A stretch of 64,000 nt of DNA from Topomyia yanbarensis (GCF_030247195.1 NC_080672.1:90049113-90113112), one strand, 5' to 3'; shown: positions 34,606 to 46,840, counted from the first letter of the stretch. Program-made: numbers and translations. The notes: generated by a model from the letters alone, not told the origin.

Positions 34606-35471
34606 CTGCCCCTTTTTCCTTATCATTCTCAGAAGCGCTCTCTTCCACCTGTACCATACACCCACGATGGTTTGATGCGACTCCAAGGCGACACAAAACA
34701 TCCCTGTCGAATGAGACAACAAACACGGGACCTAAAGCACGAACATCACACGCACAACTCGAAATGTAGCCGATCAACATCTGAGCCGCACTACGAAATC
34801 GTCTGGAGAAACCCCTGCCATCTCGAGAACGACCACCCGGCGTCCCAGTACATGATTCTTCCTGATGAAGACCACCCTGATTCTGTAATCCATCCGTTGA
34901 TCTCCCGAAGTCTGAAACTGAAATAATGTTCTCCCCCTGCCATGTTTGTCCACCCTACTTCCCCTGACTCTTATACACCGAAGTAACACCTCTTCCCCCC
35001 CCCCCTCCCCCCAAATATCTTCATGAAGCATTTAGCTCTTCTTGCCTTTTCTAGTTTTAACTATTATATTATATGATCTCGTTGAAAATGCCCAACTCTA
35101 CTACCACATAAAATAACTCTAATTAATGTCTCCGAATCTTTACAAAATTTAATCACGCCCTCTAATTATTTCTACTTTTAAGATAGTCGTAAAAATTTTC
35201 CCCCTTAGTTAAACATTATTTGCTCCAATAATCTCATTGCTAAAAATGTCAAACCATATTGCCATAAAAACTAAATGACCCCTCTAATCTTACGAAAATT
35301 ATACTACCCCCTTGTGTATATGTATAGCTATAAATTAGCCTTAGTTTAATTTCAAAAATCAATATGTAAGCCCCTAGTTTTAAGTAATTTAAAATGTAAA
35401 ACAAAACAAAATTGGCACCTTTAAGCTAACGCAAATCTGCCTTATCAAATAAACGAATTGAAAAAAAAAAA
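34606..35471 (+). other. LINE 3' UTR, polyadenylation signal and A tail
   Basis: About 855 bp, C-rich and A/T-rich, with a C-rich run near 34997-35013. AATAAA at 35448-35453 lies 8 bases before the 11-A tail. Short open frames here are not credible genes. Confidence 0.75.
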
Positions 35472-36595
35472 CCTGTTTTAATCCACCTAGAGGTGCAATT
35501 GTGCCTTTCTCATTTCTCCAAACTATGATTTAATAGCTGATTCGTACAATATAACATTATGGAAATGTCTTTCATTCTTATTACACTTGGTAAGTATATA
35601 TAAGAGCACCTTTTTGCATTCATCGCGGTATCGGTTTGAATCGGAGTTTTCTATGTGATCACACTCCACAACCCGTAACTCCGGAGCCGGAAGTCGGATG
35701 GAGATCTAATTTAATATCAGTTTCCGGGGACGCAACACCTTTCATTTGAGACTAAGTTGATCAAATCGTCTAGCCATTTTCGAGAAACCAATATAACCGT
35801 TATTCTGAATTTGGATGCTTTCGGATCCATCGATGGTGGCCAGTGTGGCCAAAGAGACTTTAAATGACTGTTGGTGACCTAGATCTACAAATTCAATAGT
35901 TGTGTTTACATTTTGGAAAAAAATTCACCTTTTTACATTCATTACAGAATTCGTTAGAATCGGGATTTTCTGCGTGATCGTACGTATCACCCTGTAATTC
36001 AGGAACCAGAACTCGGATCCACACAAAATTCAACAGCAGCTGATGGACCTTTCATTTAAAATCAATTTTGTTAAAATCGGTTCAGAAAATTCCGAGAAAC
36101 CGATGTGGACAAATCAACAAATTTTGTTTTGTAACCATAATCTTCAACTCGTAATCCGGAACAAGATGTCGGTTGAAAATGAAATTCAATAGCAACCTAT
36201 GGGAATATTATACCTTTCATTTGAATCTTAGTTTGTAAAAATCGGTTCAGCCATCTTCGAGAAACCGATGTGGACATTTTGTTAACAAATCCGCACATAC
36301 ACACACATACATACATACATACATACATACATACATACATACATACATACATACATACATACATACATACACACATACATACACACATACATACACACAT
36401 ACATACACACATACATACACACATACATACACACATACATACACACATACATACACACATACATACACACAGATATTTTGCGATCTCGGCGAACTGAGTC
36501 GAATGTTATATGAGACTCGGCCCTCCGGGCCTCGGTTAGACAGTCGGTTTTTGGAGCAATTGTATAACCTTTCTATATGAGAAAGGCAAAAGAAT
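35472..36595 (+). mobile_element. CCACCTAG-family copy inserted in the LINE A tail
   Basis: Starts directly after the A tail with CCTGTTTTAATCCACCTAG, then GTGCCTTTCTCAT. It contains three copies of an internal unit marked by CCGTAACTCCGGA..CGGAAGTC, CCTTTCATTTGA and AATCGGTTCAGCCATC. A long CATA/CACACATA microsatellite follows (36297-36472), then CTCGGCCCTCCGGGCCTCGG (36517-36536) and the terminal hairpin CCTTTCTATATGAGAAAGGC (36570-36589). It is non-coding; the apparent frames across the microsatellite are an artefact of the repeat. Confidence 0.8.
36297..36472 (+). repeat. CATA / CACACATA microsatellite
   Basis: A tetranucleotide CATA run (about 36309-36370) is followed by a CACACATACATA higher-order run to about 36470. 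Confidence 0.95.
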
Positions 36596-37782
36596 AATAT
36601 TTAATTAGCTTAATCAGCATGAGTCCAATGTTATCTTCATGTGATTATATTTTGAAATGTTGGTGGAATGGGTTTGAAAGTGGAGGGAATGGGGGGTTAG
36701 TAAAGTGGGAGTGGAGGATGCGTCAGAAAACCTTTATCTTATTTCTGTATATGGGGTGGATGAAGGAAATGCGGGCGTAAGGGTGGTCCAAGGGGAGGGG
36801 AGTGATGAAGGAGGGAGGTGTAAGGGCAAGACACGTGGGGGGAGGGGCGGCGACGCAATACTCAACTGCATATTTTGCCATCCATTTGAGACTTGGTTTG
36901 AGAAAATCGATTCAGTCATCACCGAAGAACCGATGTGACTTTAATTGTGGAATATGCCCGGAGTTCCGGACTTCCGGAATCGTCGATAGTGGACAATATA
37001 TTCAAAGAATGTTTGATTGGCCATTAGTGGTCTCGATCTGCGATTAGAAGTAATTTGGTGACCATTTCAATAGTTTTTAGAATCTGAGGTGTTACGATTG
37101 TACCGATTTATATGGGAAATTCCAGTGTATACTTACTAACATCCCTGTAACTCCGGAAGCAAGAGTCAGAACCGAATGAAATTCAGCTGCAGTCAATGGT
37201 ATTACTATATCTTTCATTTGAAATCAAGTTTGTAAAAATCGGTAGAGAATTCGTTTGGGAATGGGTGTGATATTAGCTTAGGAACTTGGCGGGTTCCCCG
37301 GGGGCGTCATGAACCGTCATAGGTGGCCAATGTGGTCAAAGCTGATTTGATTGATCATTAGTGATCCAGACCCGCAAACTAGAGTAATGTTACATCAATT
37401 TTAATATGTTTTACATCATTTGAACATCAGGGTGGTACCAGTTTATATGGGAATTTGCTGTGTGACCGCACTCTTCAACCCGTAACTCCGGAACCGGAAG
37501 TCGGATCAACTAAAAATTCAATAGCAGCTTATGGGAGCGTTATACCTTTCAGATGAAACTAAGTTTGCGAAAATCGGTTCAGCCATCTCTGAGAAAATTG
37601 TGTGAGTTTAAATGACACACACACACATACACACACACACACACATACATACACACACACAGACATTTGCCGATCTCGACGAACTGAATCGAATGGTGGA
37701 TGACACTCGGCCCTCCGGGCCTCGGTTAAAAAGTCGATTTTTACAGTGATTGCATAGCCTTTCTTTATATGAGAAAGGCAAA
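36596..37782 (+). mobile_element. Second CCACCTAG-family segment of the nested block
   Basis: Lacks the CCTGTTTTAATCC 5' end. It contains a G/A-rich strand-asymmetric tract (36655-36850), two or three of the GTAACTCCGGAA..GGAAGTC units, a CA/CATA microsatellite (37617-37661), CTCGGCCCTCCGGGCCTCGG (37707-37726) and a terminal CCTTTCTTTATATGAGAAAGGC hairpin (37759-37780). It ends with A's running straight into the right target-site duplication. Confidence 0.75.
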
Positions 37783-37794
37783 AATCGCTTGCAA
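37783..37794 (+). repeat. Right target-site duplication of the LINE
   Basis: AATCGCTTGCAA, identical to 29268-29279. Confidence 0.8.
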
Positions 37795-38659
37795 GAATAA
37801 TTTGCGCACAGTAACTGCTGTAACAGTAGCGTTACGTATTACCAACGTATACTGGTCAGAATTATTTTTTCATTTCAACGTCCGCCCCACCGATTTTTAA
37901 ACTTTCACTTTTCCAACTAATAACACATTTTCAAGAACATCGAAATTTCATTTTATGCCGTTTCAGGACCATTCTTTCAACCTTTAGAATCATTTGATTT
38001 TTTTTCAAATCGCTTGAAAATTTGCAAAATGATTATTGTGAAAAGTCAAAACAGCGATTTTCACTTTTTTTTCTTCAAGCCAGGTTGTGTATCATTAATT
38101 CCGTACTTTCACCTACATAGCTGTTTTTGCAATTGAAAAACGAAGAAAATGATATATTATAGATTTTTTTGTTTGCACACAAGTGCAACGTTTTACGGTA
38201 TAAAAAGTAAGCGTAACGTTCTAGGATTAATTTATGCTCGTTCGGTGGGGTTAATTGATGGGTATATGAATATCACATTTATGTTAAGTGAGTGAGAATG
38301 ATTTGAAGACAACGTTGTTGTTTTGTAAAGATTGAATTAAGGTGGAAAATTGTGGGATATTCGTGTTTGAGTGCAATGAAAACTTGATTCGAGCGCTCTA
38401 ATTTTCACCCTGTCATTCGAGGCAATGAGATGAAGAAGGATCGCAGACGCTGCTCTCATCAAATGCTTCAAATGAGTAGGGTTATAATATGAATAGGATG
38501 AAAATAATCTTAAAAGCCTTTATCGGTCTAATTAATTTTATTTTGCAATTTTGTACTGAGAGCTGCCGAATTCAAACATCTTTACTATTCCCACAAGGTA
38601 AAACATGAATTAATACTAATCATGACTGTCAAGCGAAATATTCGAACGCTGATTGGCGC
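37795..38659. other. No gene recognised
   Basis: AT-rich sequence between the LINE block and the satellite. Confidence 0.4.
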
Positions 38660-39806
38660 TTTCGGCCAAATGACCCTTTCGGCCAAATGACTCTTTCGGC
38701 CAAATGACCCTTGCAGCCAAATGACCTTTTCGGTCAAATGACCCTTTCGGCCAAATAACGCTTTCGGCCAAATGACCCTTTCGTCCAAATGACCCTTTCG
38801 ACCAAATGACCCTTTCGGCCAAATGACCCTTTCGGCCAAATGACCCTTTCGGCCAAATGACCCTTTCGACCAAATGACCCTTTCGACCAAATGACCCTTT
38901 CGGCCAAATGACCCTTTCGGCCAAATGACCCTTTCGGCCAAATGACCCTTTCGGCCAAATGACCCTTTCGGCCAAATGACCCTTTCGGCCAAATGACCCT
39001 TTCGGCCAAATGACCCTTTCGGCCAAATGACCCTTTCGGCCAAATGACCCTTTCGGCCAAATGACCCTTTCGGCCAAATGACCCTTTCGGCCAAATGACC
39101 CTTTCGGCCAAATGACCCTTTCGGCCAAATGACCCTTTCGGCCAAATGACCCTTTCGGCCAAATGACCCTTTCGGCCAAATGACCCTTTCGGCCAAATGA
39201 CCCTTTCGGCCAAATGACCCTTTCGGCCAAATGACCCTTTCGGCCAAATGACCCTTTCGGCCAAATGACCCTTTCGGCCAAATGACCCTTTCGGCCAAAT
39301 GACCCTTTCGGCCAAATGACCCTTTCGGCCAAATGACCCTTTCGGCCAAATGACCCTTTCGGCCAAATGACCCTTTCGGCCAAATGACCCTTTCGGCCAA
39401 ATGACCCTTTCGGCCGAATGACCCTTTCGGCCAAATGACCCTTTCGGCCAAATGACCCTTTTGGCCAAATGACCCTTCGGCCAAATGACCCTTTCGGCCA
39501 AATGACCCTTTCGGCCAAATGACCCTTTCGGCCAAATGACCCTTTCGGCCAAATGACCCTTTCGGCCAAATGACCCTTTCGACCAAATGACCCTTTCGGC
39601 CAAATGACCCTTTCGGCCAAATGACCCTTTCGGCCAAATGACCCTTTCGGCCAAATGACCCTTTCGGCCAAATGACCCTTTCGGCCAAATGACCCTTTCG
39701 GCCAAATGACCCTTTCGGCCAAATGACCCTTTCGGCCAAATGACCCTTTCGGCCAAATGACCCTTGCGGTCAAATAACCCTTTCGATCAAATGACCTTTT
39801 TGACCG
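38660..39806. repeat. 17-bp tandem satellite (TTTCGGCCAAATGACCC)n
   Basis: About 67 head-to-tail copies of TTTCGGCCAAATGACCC. The central copies are almost identical and variants accumulate at both edges (TTGCAGCC, TCGTCC, TCGACC, TCGATC), the usual pattern of unequal exchange. One unit near 39472 has lost a base. On the minus strand 17 nt never produces a stop in any phase, so all three minus frames stay open for over 1 kb, reading AERVIWPKGSFGRKGHL in a 51-nt cycle. The plus strand has a TGA every 51 nt in each frame. The long minus frames are a by-product of the repeat, not evidence for a gene. Confidence 0.95.
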
Positions 39807-42555
39807 ACTAGGCATTTTATCGTTCGACCTTGTAGGTTGTAGATCTACTCAAATGTAACAAAACCACGTGTGGCCAGCTTAATATACCCCCAAAATCTTG
39901 ATTCATGTCAAATAAAATATTTTTGGGACTTTCGGCACTAAAAAATTAACTACGTTGTCATTTCCCAGCCGATCTCGTTTTTTATAATTGTGTGTGTCAA
40001 CCATCCTATCTCCTATCGCTGGTAGTGATTTACAGAAAAAAAATATGTTTGTATGTATTTAAACATATTCATGCAAATAACTTGGTTCACAGATTTAGGT
40101 AGGTGTTAGCTCAATTGACCTTCCGATGACCCATTTCGTATACAGTGCCAGACATGTTCCGAAGTCATCGTTCCAGCAACCAGCCCCGCCTTAATGCAAT
40201 GTTTCTATCAATTGAATTTTAACATTACAGTAAAGTTTTGGATTCCTTACTGGAAGTAATCGACGCGTATTTAGTGTATTGCTTTGATTTGCATAAATAC
40301 ATTTATACATGTATATTAGAAAACTTACCAGTTTTGCATTGTTTTCCTTCTTTCCTATCTTCTACTTATGTTTTGTTCAACTCGTATCAATATTTCCTGT
40401 TTATTGAAGAAAGAAATCAAAAAAGCGAAAAAAGAAAAAAATGATTGACATCGTGTCTCAGTTCTGTTGTTCCTCTGAGTCTGATATCACTGCCGGTTGG
40501 ACAGGTATAGGTAACTCCATTGGAGATCTGATAGGAGCAATCCACGGTGAGTGAGGTACGAGGGTTGGTCGCCCTTAACTGCCCTCAAGAGGAGCGCCTG
40601 TTGATCGATCGCCTATGTTGGGAAATCTGGGAATGTCGTGACTACATCTTCCCTCCGCTATACTACCTGCTTATTCAATTCAAAATTTTAATATATTACA
40701 ACTAAATCGCAGAGAAGAGACATCTATGTTCGTCCAGGCAAGATTAAAATACTTGTTTTGCCATTTGAACTAATATCCGCTAGAACACTATGGCCACCAA
40801 ACTGGTACATCCCAATATAATTATGACGGTCACTTCGACATTAATTGTTTGGTCTACTGTCAATTTAGTAAAACTCACGAAATAATGGGGTGACATCACA
40901 ATTTCATTTGCTTGCGCCGTAAATTTTTTACTAAACTTGTACGTTTGAGATGGACGTCTGTTCTCTGTGCCTAAATTGATGTTGCTTCTCAGTTTTGCAC
41001 GACCCAGAGGAAACGTGACCTTAATCCCACAACTCTATCATCGATGTGATATTCGTTATGGAATATTGTTTGTTTGAGACCATTCATAAACCTAGTTTCG
41101 CCAAAAAGAAAAAAAATAGTCCAAAATACTTTTGCCCTCCAAGCTTTTTTTTTTTTTCAACTTGTTGTTGGTTTTATTAAACCCGCTCTACTAGTACGAC
41201 TCAATGAACTTTTAGTTTTTTTCTCGGCAATATGTGTTATGTCATGCTCTTTTCCAACGGTCAACACGCGACACCATTTATGAACGGCCCTTGGGTGATA
41301 ATATTTAAAGCAGACAATCCAATGAAAAATAGGATTGACAGGATTTTAGTGCGCTTTCAGCACCTCGTGTCACATCTTTATGTTTGTTATACATACTAAG
41401 AATACCCAATCATATGATGTGATGGCCGGAAGATTAGAGAAGCAATCCCCCTCCCTTCCCTCCGATACTCGTTTTTTAGTTATGGAAAAAAGAAAAATAA
41501 ACCTTTTCAACGGTATACTATACGAAGTTGTTTTGTAAGAAATAATGTGCGATTTATGTACAACAATACGAAAATTGCTATTTATTTTAGATTTTTACAT
41601 GAAAAGTATGCAAATGGTTCAACACTTTTTCCAGATGAACGTTTTAATGATTATTCGAAAGAACATTTAATTCCGCGTCCAACGACATTTTGATCATCAA
41701 AATCCGTCGAGAAATAGTGAAGTTATTCGATTTTGCCTAAATTAAAGGAATGGCAATTTCCATATTGTTGTCCAAAGGCTTACATTATTTCTTACAAATT
41801 AGCATCTTAAAGCATACCGTCTACTTTCCAGAACTGATAAATGACAGCGCAGTTAATTTTATAGTGCCGACAGTCCCAAAAATAGATTTTTTGCTATAAA
41901 TCAAGAATTTGGGGGTATAAAATATTTTTCGAACAATTATTTGCATTGCATTTTATGAGTCCTGCAACCTATAGGACTAGATTCCTAAAGGAAAGAAATT
42001 GCATCGCATTAAATAATATCGTCTTGAAGATCTATCAGCTTGCATATTTTGCGAAAATATGTTGTGACTAAATTGCTCTTTGAGTAAATAAACGGTCGCG
42101 GTAAGTTGTGCCATCTTATTGGAAACTTAATTTGTCTATACGCAATGCGTATTACGCATACTGCCCATGATCGCATATCAGTCCTATAAAGATAGGAAAT
42201 CCCGTAGAAAACGGTTCAGCTATGCGATCATGGTTAGTATATCTGATATGAAAGTTTAAAAATCTGATACAGCGGCTTATTTTGACTTTGTCAACAATCA
42301 GATTAGCAGAACATGAAATATGGAATATAAAGAGGAGATGGAAAAAGAGTCATTTCCAGTGTGCAAATGCACAACATGTGGAAACAGGCGGCATTATTGG
42401 CGTTTTAAAGTTAAAATGAACTCTTAATTTAATTTATATTTTTAAACAGAAAACAAAAATGTTCTGTTAGTTTTCGGCCTATTTTGATAACAAAAAATTA
42501 GATAATCCAAAAATGCCCACTAACATATTTCTCGCGATGGAAAGGATATGGCCGT
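39807..42555. other. No gene recognised
   Basis: AT-rich, apparently low-copy DNA, with a poly-T run at about 41145-41157. Short open frames (under 70 codons) carry no domain. Confidence 0.4.
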
Positions 42556-43050
42556 TCCGTTTTGCCTTTCTCATATAGAAAGGTTATGCAATCACTCTGA
42601 AAAACGTCAACCTAATCCCGTCATATCCCATTCGACTCAGTTCGTCGAGATCGGAAAAAGTCTGTATGTGTGTGTATGTGTGTATGTATGTGTGTATTTG
42701 TGTATGTGTGTGTATGTGTGTGTATGTGTGTGCGTATGTGTGTGCGTATGTGCCAAAAAATGTCACTCATTTTTCTCAGAGATGGCTGGACCGTTTTGCC
42801 CAAACTTAGTCTCAAATGAAAGGTGCAACCTTCCTATCGGCTGCTATTGAATTTTGGATAGATCGGAATTCTGGTTCCGGAATTACGGGTTTAAGAGTGC
42901 GGCCACACAGAAATTTCCCATATAAACTATAGGAAAAATTAAAAATAGAATTTTTATTTAAGATGCTAAATGTCTTCAAGGTGCATGAAACGTCGAGATT
43001 TGATGCAAACTCGAAAAAAAATTTGACGACGATTCATTTTTTTGGATTTT
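42556..43050 (-). repeat. CCACCTAG-family copy (3' half)
   Basis: Read on the minus strand, the terminal hairpin is at 42564-42587 (GCCTTTCTCATATAGAAAGG on plus). The TG/TATG microsatellite is at 42661-42751. After it come CAGAGATGGCTGG, CTCAAATGAAAGGTGCAACC, GCTGCTATTGAATTTT and GGTTCCGGAATTACGGGTT, the inverted order of the plus copies. Confidence 0.8.
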
Positions 43051-43059
43051 GGCACATTT

Positions 43060-43666
43060 TTGCCTTTCTCATATAGAAAGGTTATGCAATCACTCTGAAA
43101 AACGTCAACCTAATCCCGGCCAATTTTTTTTGATTCTAATAAGGTTTCTGGATTTCAACAGGGGCGTAGTTGATGGTTTACGGAGAGGGGTTACACCCTC
43201 CCCGCCTCTACTGTACACTCCCCTCCTTTAAAAATCTCCTTAAATCACCCCTCAGACCACCACCCCATCCAGCCCTCATACCCCTCCCTTTCAACCCCAT
43301 CATCTTTAAACCACCACTATATCACAAAGCATACCAATTTAAGCTGGGGAGTCGTTCGTTCATGGTACTTTCGCCCTCCTCACATACCCACCCCCGCATG
43401 AGAAAATGAGTTAGCAATCAGATAACATTGATCTAATGCTGATTAGGCTAATGAAGTATGAAATTTTTTTGTTTCAACTGTTTCACCGTCGACACGTAGC
43501 TCATCAAGTTCGTGGCTGGCAAGTCATTGTGTATAAGTGCAAAGTGTACTAAGAATGTAATGGACATTTCCACAATTATGTTGTACATAAAAAGCCTCCG
43601 TGCCATAGTTTAGAGGAATGAGAAAGGTACAATTGCACCGCTAGGTGGATTAAAACAGGTTTTTAG
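43060..43666 (-). repeat. CCACCTAG-family copy (internally deleted)
   Basis: On the plus strand a second GCCTTTCTCATATAGAAAGG starts at 43062. It is followed by GTCAACCTAATCCCGGCC, a C/T-rich tract (43190-43400) that is the complement of the G/A-rich tract at 36655-36850, and the family 5' end CTAGGTGGATTAAAACAGG at 43645-43663. The microsatellite part is missing. Confidence 0.75.
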
Positions 43667-45879
43667 TTGTTGTGTGTCACTATCAGTGCAGACTAGTGTT
43701 GTGATAAAGCTGTGCGACTGGAAAATCATTTCGTGAGTAGGGTATGTATTCGCAATATTTACAAAACTCTCATCCATTGCTCGTGTGATGTTCCATATTC
43801 AATTCGAAGCAACTGCAAAAACCTTCCAAATTTATAAGGATCGTGCGAAAAGACTCATGTTTTCGCCTGAATTCGCAACCCATTGGATGAATTATACACC
43901 TCATCCCATGCCACTAAACTACAACATCTGCAGAAGAAGGCCTTCCATCACCACATAATGCGGTCAAAAAAAGTTTACGGCTAAGAACGTGCGGGAGAAA
44001 AAGTTTCACATTGTTTGCTATTTCTGCCTTTTCCACCTCCATCAAGACAGCTTTATCTTGCGGTTCAAAAGTTATGCCATCCAGTTTGCTAGCATGTGTC
44101 AAAATAGAAGGCTAATGGTGAAAACAGCTTTGTTATGCGAGCACAAGGAAAAGGACGATTTGTTTGTCACCACAAATTGCATACCACACGAAGAATTCCC
44201 GAACGTATTAATTCACCTTTATATTGAGTTCTCTAATCCCGACGGATGAATCCGTGCCAATAGTGTAGCAAAACTCATCAACCAGCTAGTTAAAAGTAAA
44301 ACTGTAAATTTCAACCAAGGTCGATGAATGGCATTGTTAACCGAAAAAGGAAAAATAAATACGACCCGAACGAAACCATCAGCCTTATTCAATTCCAGTC
44401 CTGCGCTGTCTCGAAGGATTTTCTTTGCCAGCAGAGAGCATATGTAGAACCTCTGTCGAGGGTAAGCCGCTAAGAATACAAACAATTCTTACATGGTTAA
44501 ATGGATTTCCATAAGTTTCGGGCTGATCCCACGCAATGGTAGGGAAAAAGAAAAGAACCTTCCACAAAACAGAGCGCCTGGCAGTTGTGTGAAGTGCGAC
44601 AAATACGCAATGATTGGATCTTGACGAGCGGCAAGGTATAGTAGGGTGGTAAACAGAAGCGATTCTGTTGTGGTGTTGTTTTTTTTGACAAGGATACAAT
44701 GTTTTGGTATGTTGGAGTTGTAAAGAATGAATTTTTAATTGAATTTCAGTTTGGGTAAACAATGTGTGTTGTTAGGATAGGTTGTTAATATTTAATTCGG
44801 TCGATTGACGAGGCCAACAAAACTGTGATGATTTGGCTTGTTAGTTGCAAACTGGGGAACGAAAATGAATGGCAAAAACAAGGGGTTGCGTTTAGAGACG
44901 ACATTAAAATCGGTCGAAATGATGTATACAAATAAATCAGTAAGCAAAACATGATTCGTATTATTGTTTCATAAAAATTGATAGTTCGTGAAAATCGAGT
45001 ACTAGTACACAACCATGTGCTGCTAGGCCCCATACAAAACCGACTCAGGCATCACTTCGTTAGAAGTTTAATAACTTCAAACAAAGCCAGATTGATTTAC
45101 AGTCTTCGACAAAGTTAAAGTCAATTGTCTTTCTTATTTTCACTTTTAGTGATAATCATAATTGCGAATAATTAAATGTGCAGTTAGCAGACATAATTAA
45201 CAATAGTAATTTGATCTTCTTAGTTACATTGTGTTATTTGAGGATGAAGTTTATAGGCCAAGAAGGAGGAATAATGGATTAGGATAGATTTACCGCAAAT
45301 TCGCCATTCAAACTCCTTTGTTCAGGCCAGCAAAGAATTCTTCGTACTTCGTTTAACTTCATGATGTGTTTTAATACCATTTTTGTGAACAATGCGCTCA
45401 GCTATGTATAAATGTATCACTATTACAACATCTATTAGATATTCTATTATATGTTATTAGATGTTATTAGATGACAGACTTCATTTATATTTGGGCGCAC
45501 ATTAGTATTTTAGAAGTCTATCGTCGAAGTATAACCCTTTTTGATACATTCAGTGCGGACATAATATGAGGAAAAATCATAATTGTCGAATTTGTTTTTT
45601 GTTGCTTTATATTACCATCAAATTTTTTGGGTTTCTAGCTCTGAATTCAATCCACGAGAATATTGCACCACAATCAGGATAACCAAATCGTGGTGAAATA
45701 CAGTTTAACGTGAAATGTTCGTATTCCGTAAATTTGGTGAAATTTCTTTGTATAGTTTGGTAAATTTGGTAAGATTTTTCTATAAATTAACATATCCAGA
45801 AAATTCAGCCAAACAAACGTAAAATAATATGTTCGCAAATCGCAACAACTCCAAGTTATTCTATCGAATACTTAGAAAC
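43667..45879. other. No gene recognised
   Basis: AT-rich. Open frames around 43914-44762 on both strands overlap and carry no recognisable domain. Confidence 0.4.
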
Positions 45880-46196
45880 GACTCAAGGCATGTTCGGATG
45901 ATACGGATGCTTCATGCTGTCGGAACCGACTCAGATGATTCGCATTTCCAATGCCAAAAGAAACTGACTCCTACGGTAGCAGACAAAGGGTTAAGTCGCC
46001 GGTAGACTCTAAGCTTGCTCATATGACCCTATCCACGCTTTTCTATAACTTTCTTCCTTCAACCCCTTGCTCTCCCTTGAGTACTATGGCTCTTAATATT
46101 GAAAAATATACTTCATTTTCCAGTCCCTTGCTAATTGAATGTCATTAAAAACAAAAAAAAGGAAAATTGACTCACTCTTAGTCGTTAACAAAAAAA
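45880..46196 (+). repeat. Dispersed repeat, inverted partner of 8611-8965
   Basis: About 300 bp of similarity in inverted orientation to 8611-8965. The A-rich end contains GACTCACTCTTAGTCGTTAA (46170-46189). Confidence 0.8.
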
Positions 46197-46662
46197 TACA
46201 TTAAGATAAATTTTGTTCCCAAAGACTGCAACTCGCCAAACAGAAATTTAGTAAACAGAAAGGTACAAAGGAATTACGAATGATCCCTTGACATAAATCG
46301 ATTACAATTAGCAACAATATGAAAAATAATCAATACACTCCGCATTCTATTGAAGGTAAGCCCACGCTCTCTAAGGAAAGTAGTTGTTTTTGCAACGTTT
46401 GTTTTTACCGCAAAAATCAGAAATTTAGGCGATATTAGAATGAAACCTCGCCCAATTTGAAACTGAACATTGAACTTAGAACATATCCGGCAACGTTTTA
46501 TTTTATATAGGCGTTACACAGTAGAACTGGAACTGAAGTAATGACATCCAGCGTTTTGTTTAAAAATTCCAAACTGGTAAACGCCACTGTTCTATTTTTT
46601 GCTAAATATAAAACACGTTTAGAACTGTGTTTTGAATATTCAACGCACTCGTATTTCATATA

Positions 46663-46790
46663 CACTCAGGTTTTTTACGCTGGGGATACAGGCCGCATAA
46701 ATGAAAACAGCGTAAAGAAAAACCGCGTAAATTTCAAAATCAGCTTAAGAAATCCGTGTAAAATAATACCGCGCAAAAAAAACCTGAGTG
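46663..46790. mobile_element. Small MITE with CACTCAGGTTT ends (second copy)
   Basis: Starts CACTCAGGTTTTTTACGC and ends GCGCAAAAAAAACCTGAGTG, a good inverted repeat. Internal CCGCGTAAA words match the 12721-12838 copy in inverted order. TA precedes the left end; the right flank is CTG, so the target duplication has decayed or the copy is truncated. Confidence 0.75.
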
Positions 46791-46840
46791 CTGATGAAAA
46801 ATAATGTAACACTGAAGACATGACGCGGGAATGAGCTTTT

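Larger units (their letters stand above)
29280..35471 (+). mobile_element. Full-length I-clade (MosquI-like) non-LTR retrotransposon
   Basis: A 6.2-kb element with a 5' UTR of about 330 bp, two overlapping intact ORFs (29613-30926 and 30919-34605), a 3' UTR of about 855 bp, AATAAA at 35448-35453 and an 11-A tail at 35461-35471. The clade is inferred from the domain set: three-knuckle ORF1, and an AP-endonuclease, RT and RNase H in ORF2 with a C-terminal Cys/His motif. The LOA and R1 clades are alternatives. The 12-bp duplication of the target lies at 29268-29279 and, beyond a second insertion in the A tail, at 37783-37794. Intact frames and a perfect duplication suggest a young copy. Confidence 0.85.

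Noticed and set aside
36197..36497. Cys/Val/Tyr- and His/Thr-rich frames over the microsatellite
   Set aside because: Translation of a CATA/CACACATA simple repeat; open on both strands for trivial reasons.
38585..39815. Long minus-strand reading frames (340-399 codons) in the 17-bp satellite
   Set aside because: All three minus frames are equally open because the 17-mer contains no stop in any phase; there is no unique start, and the sequence is a homogenised satellite.
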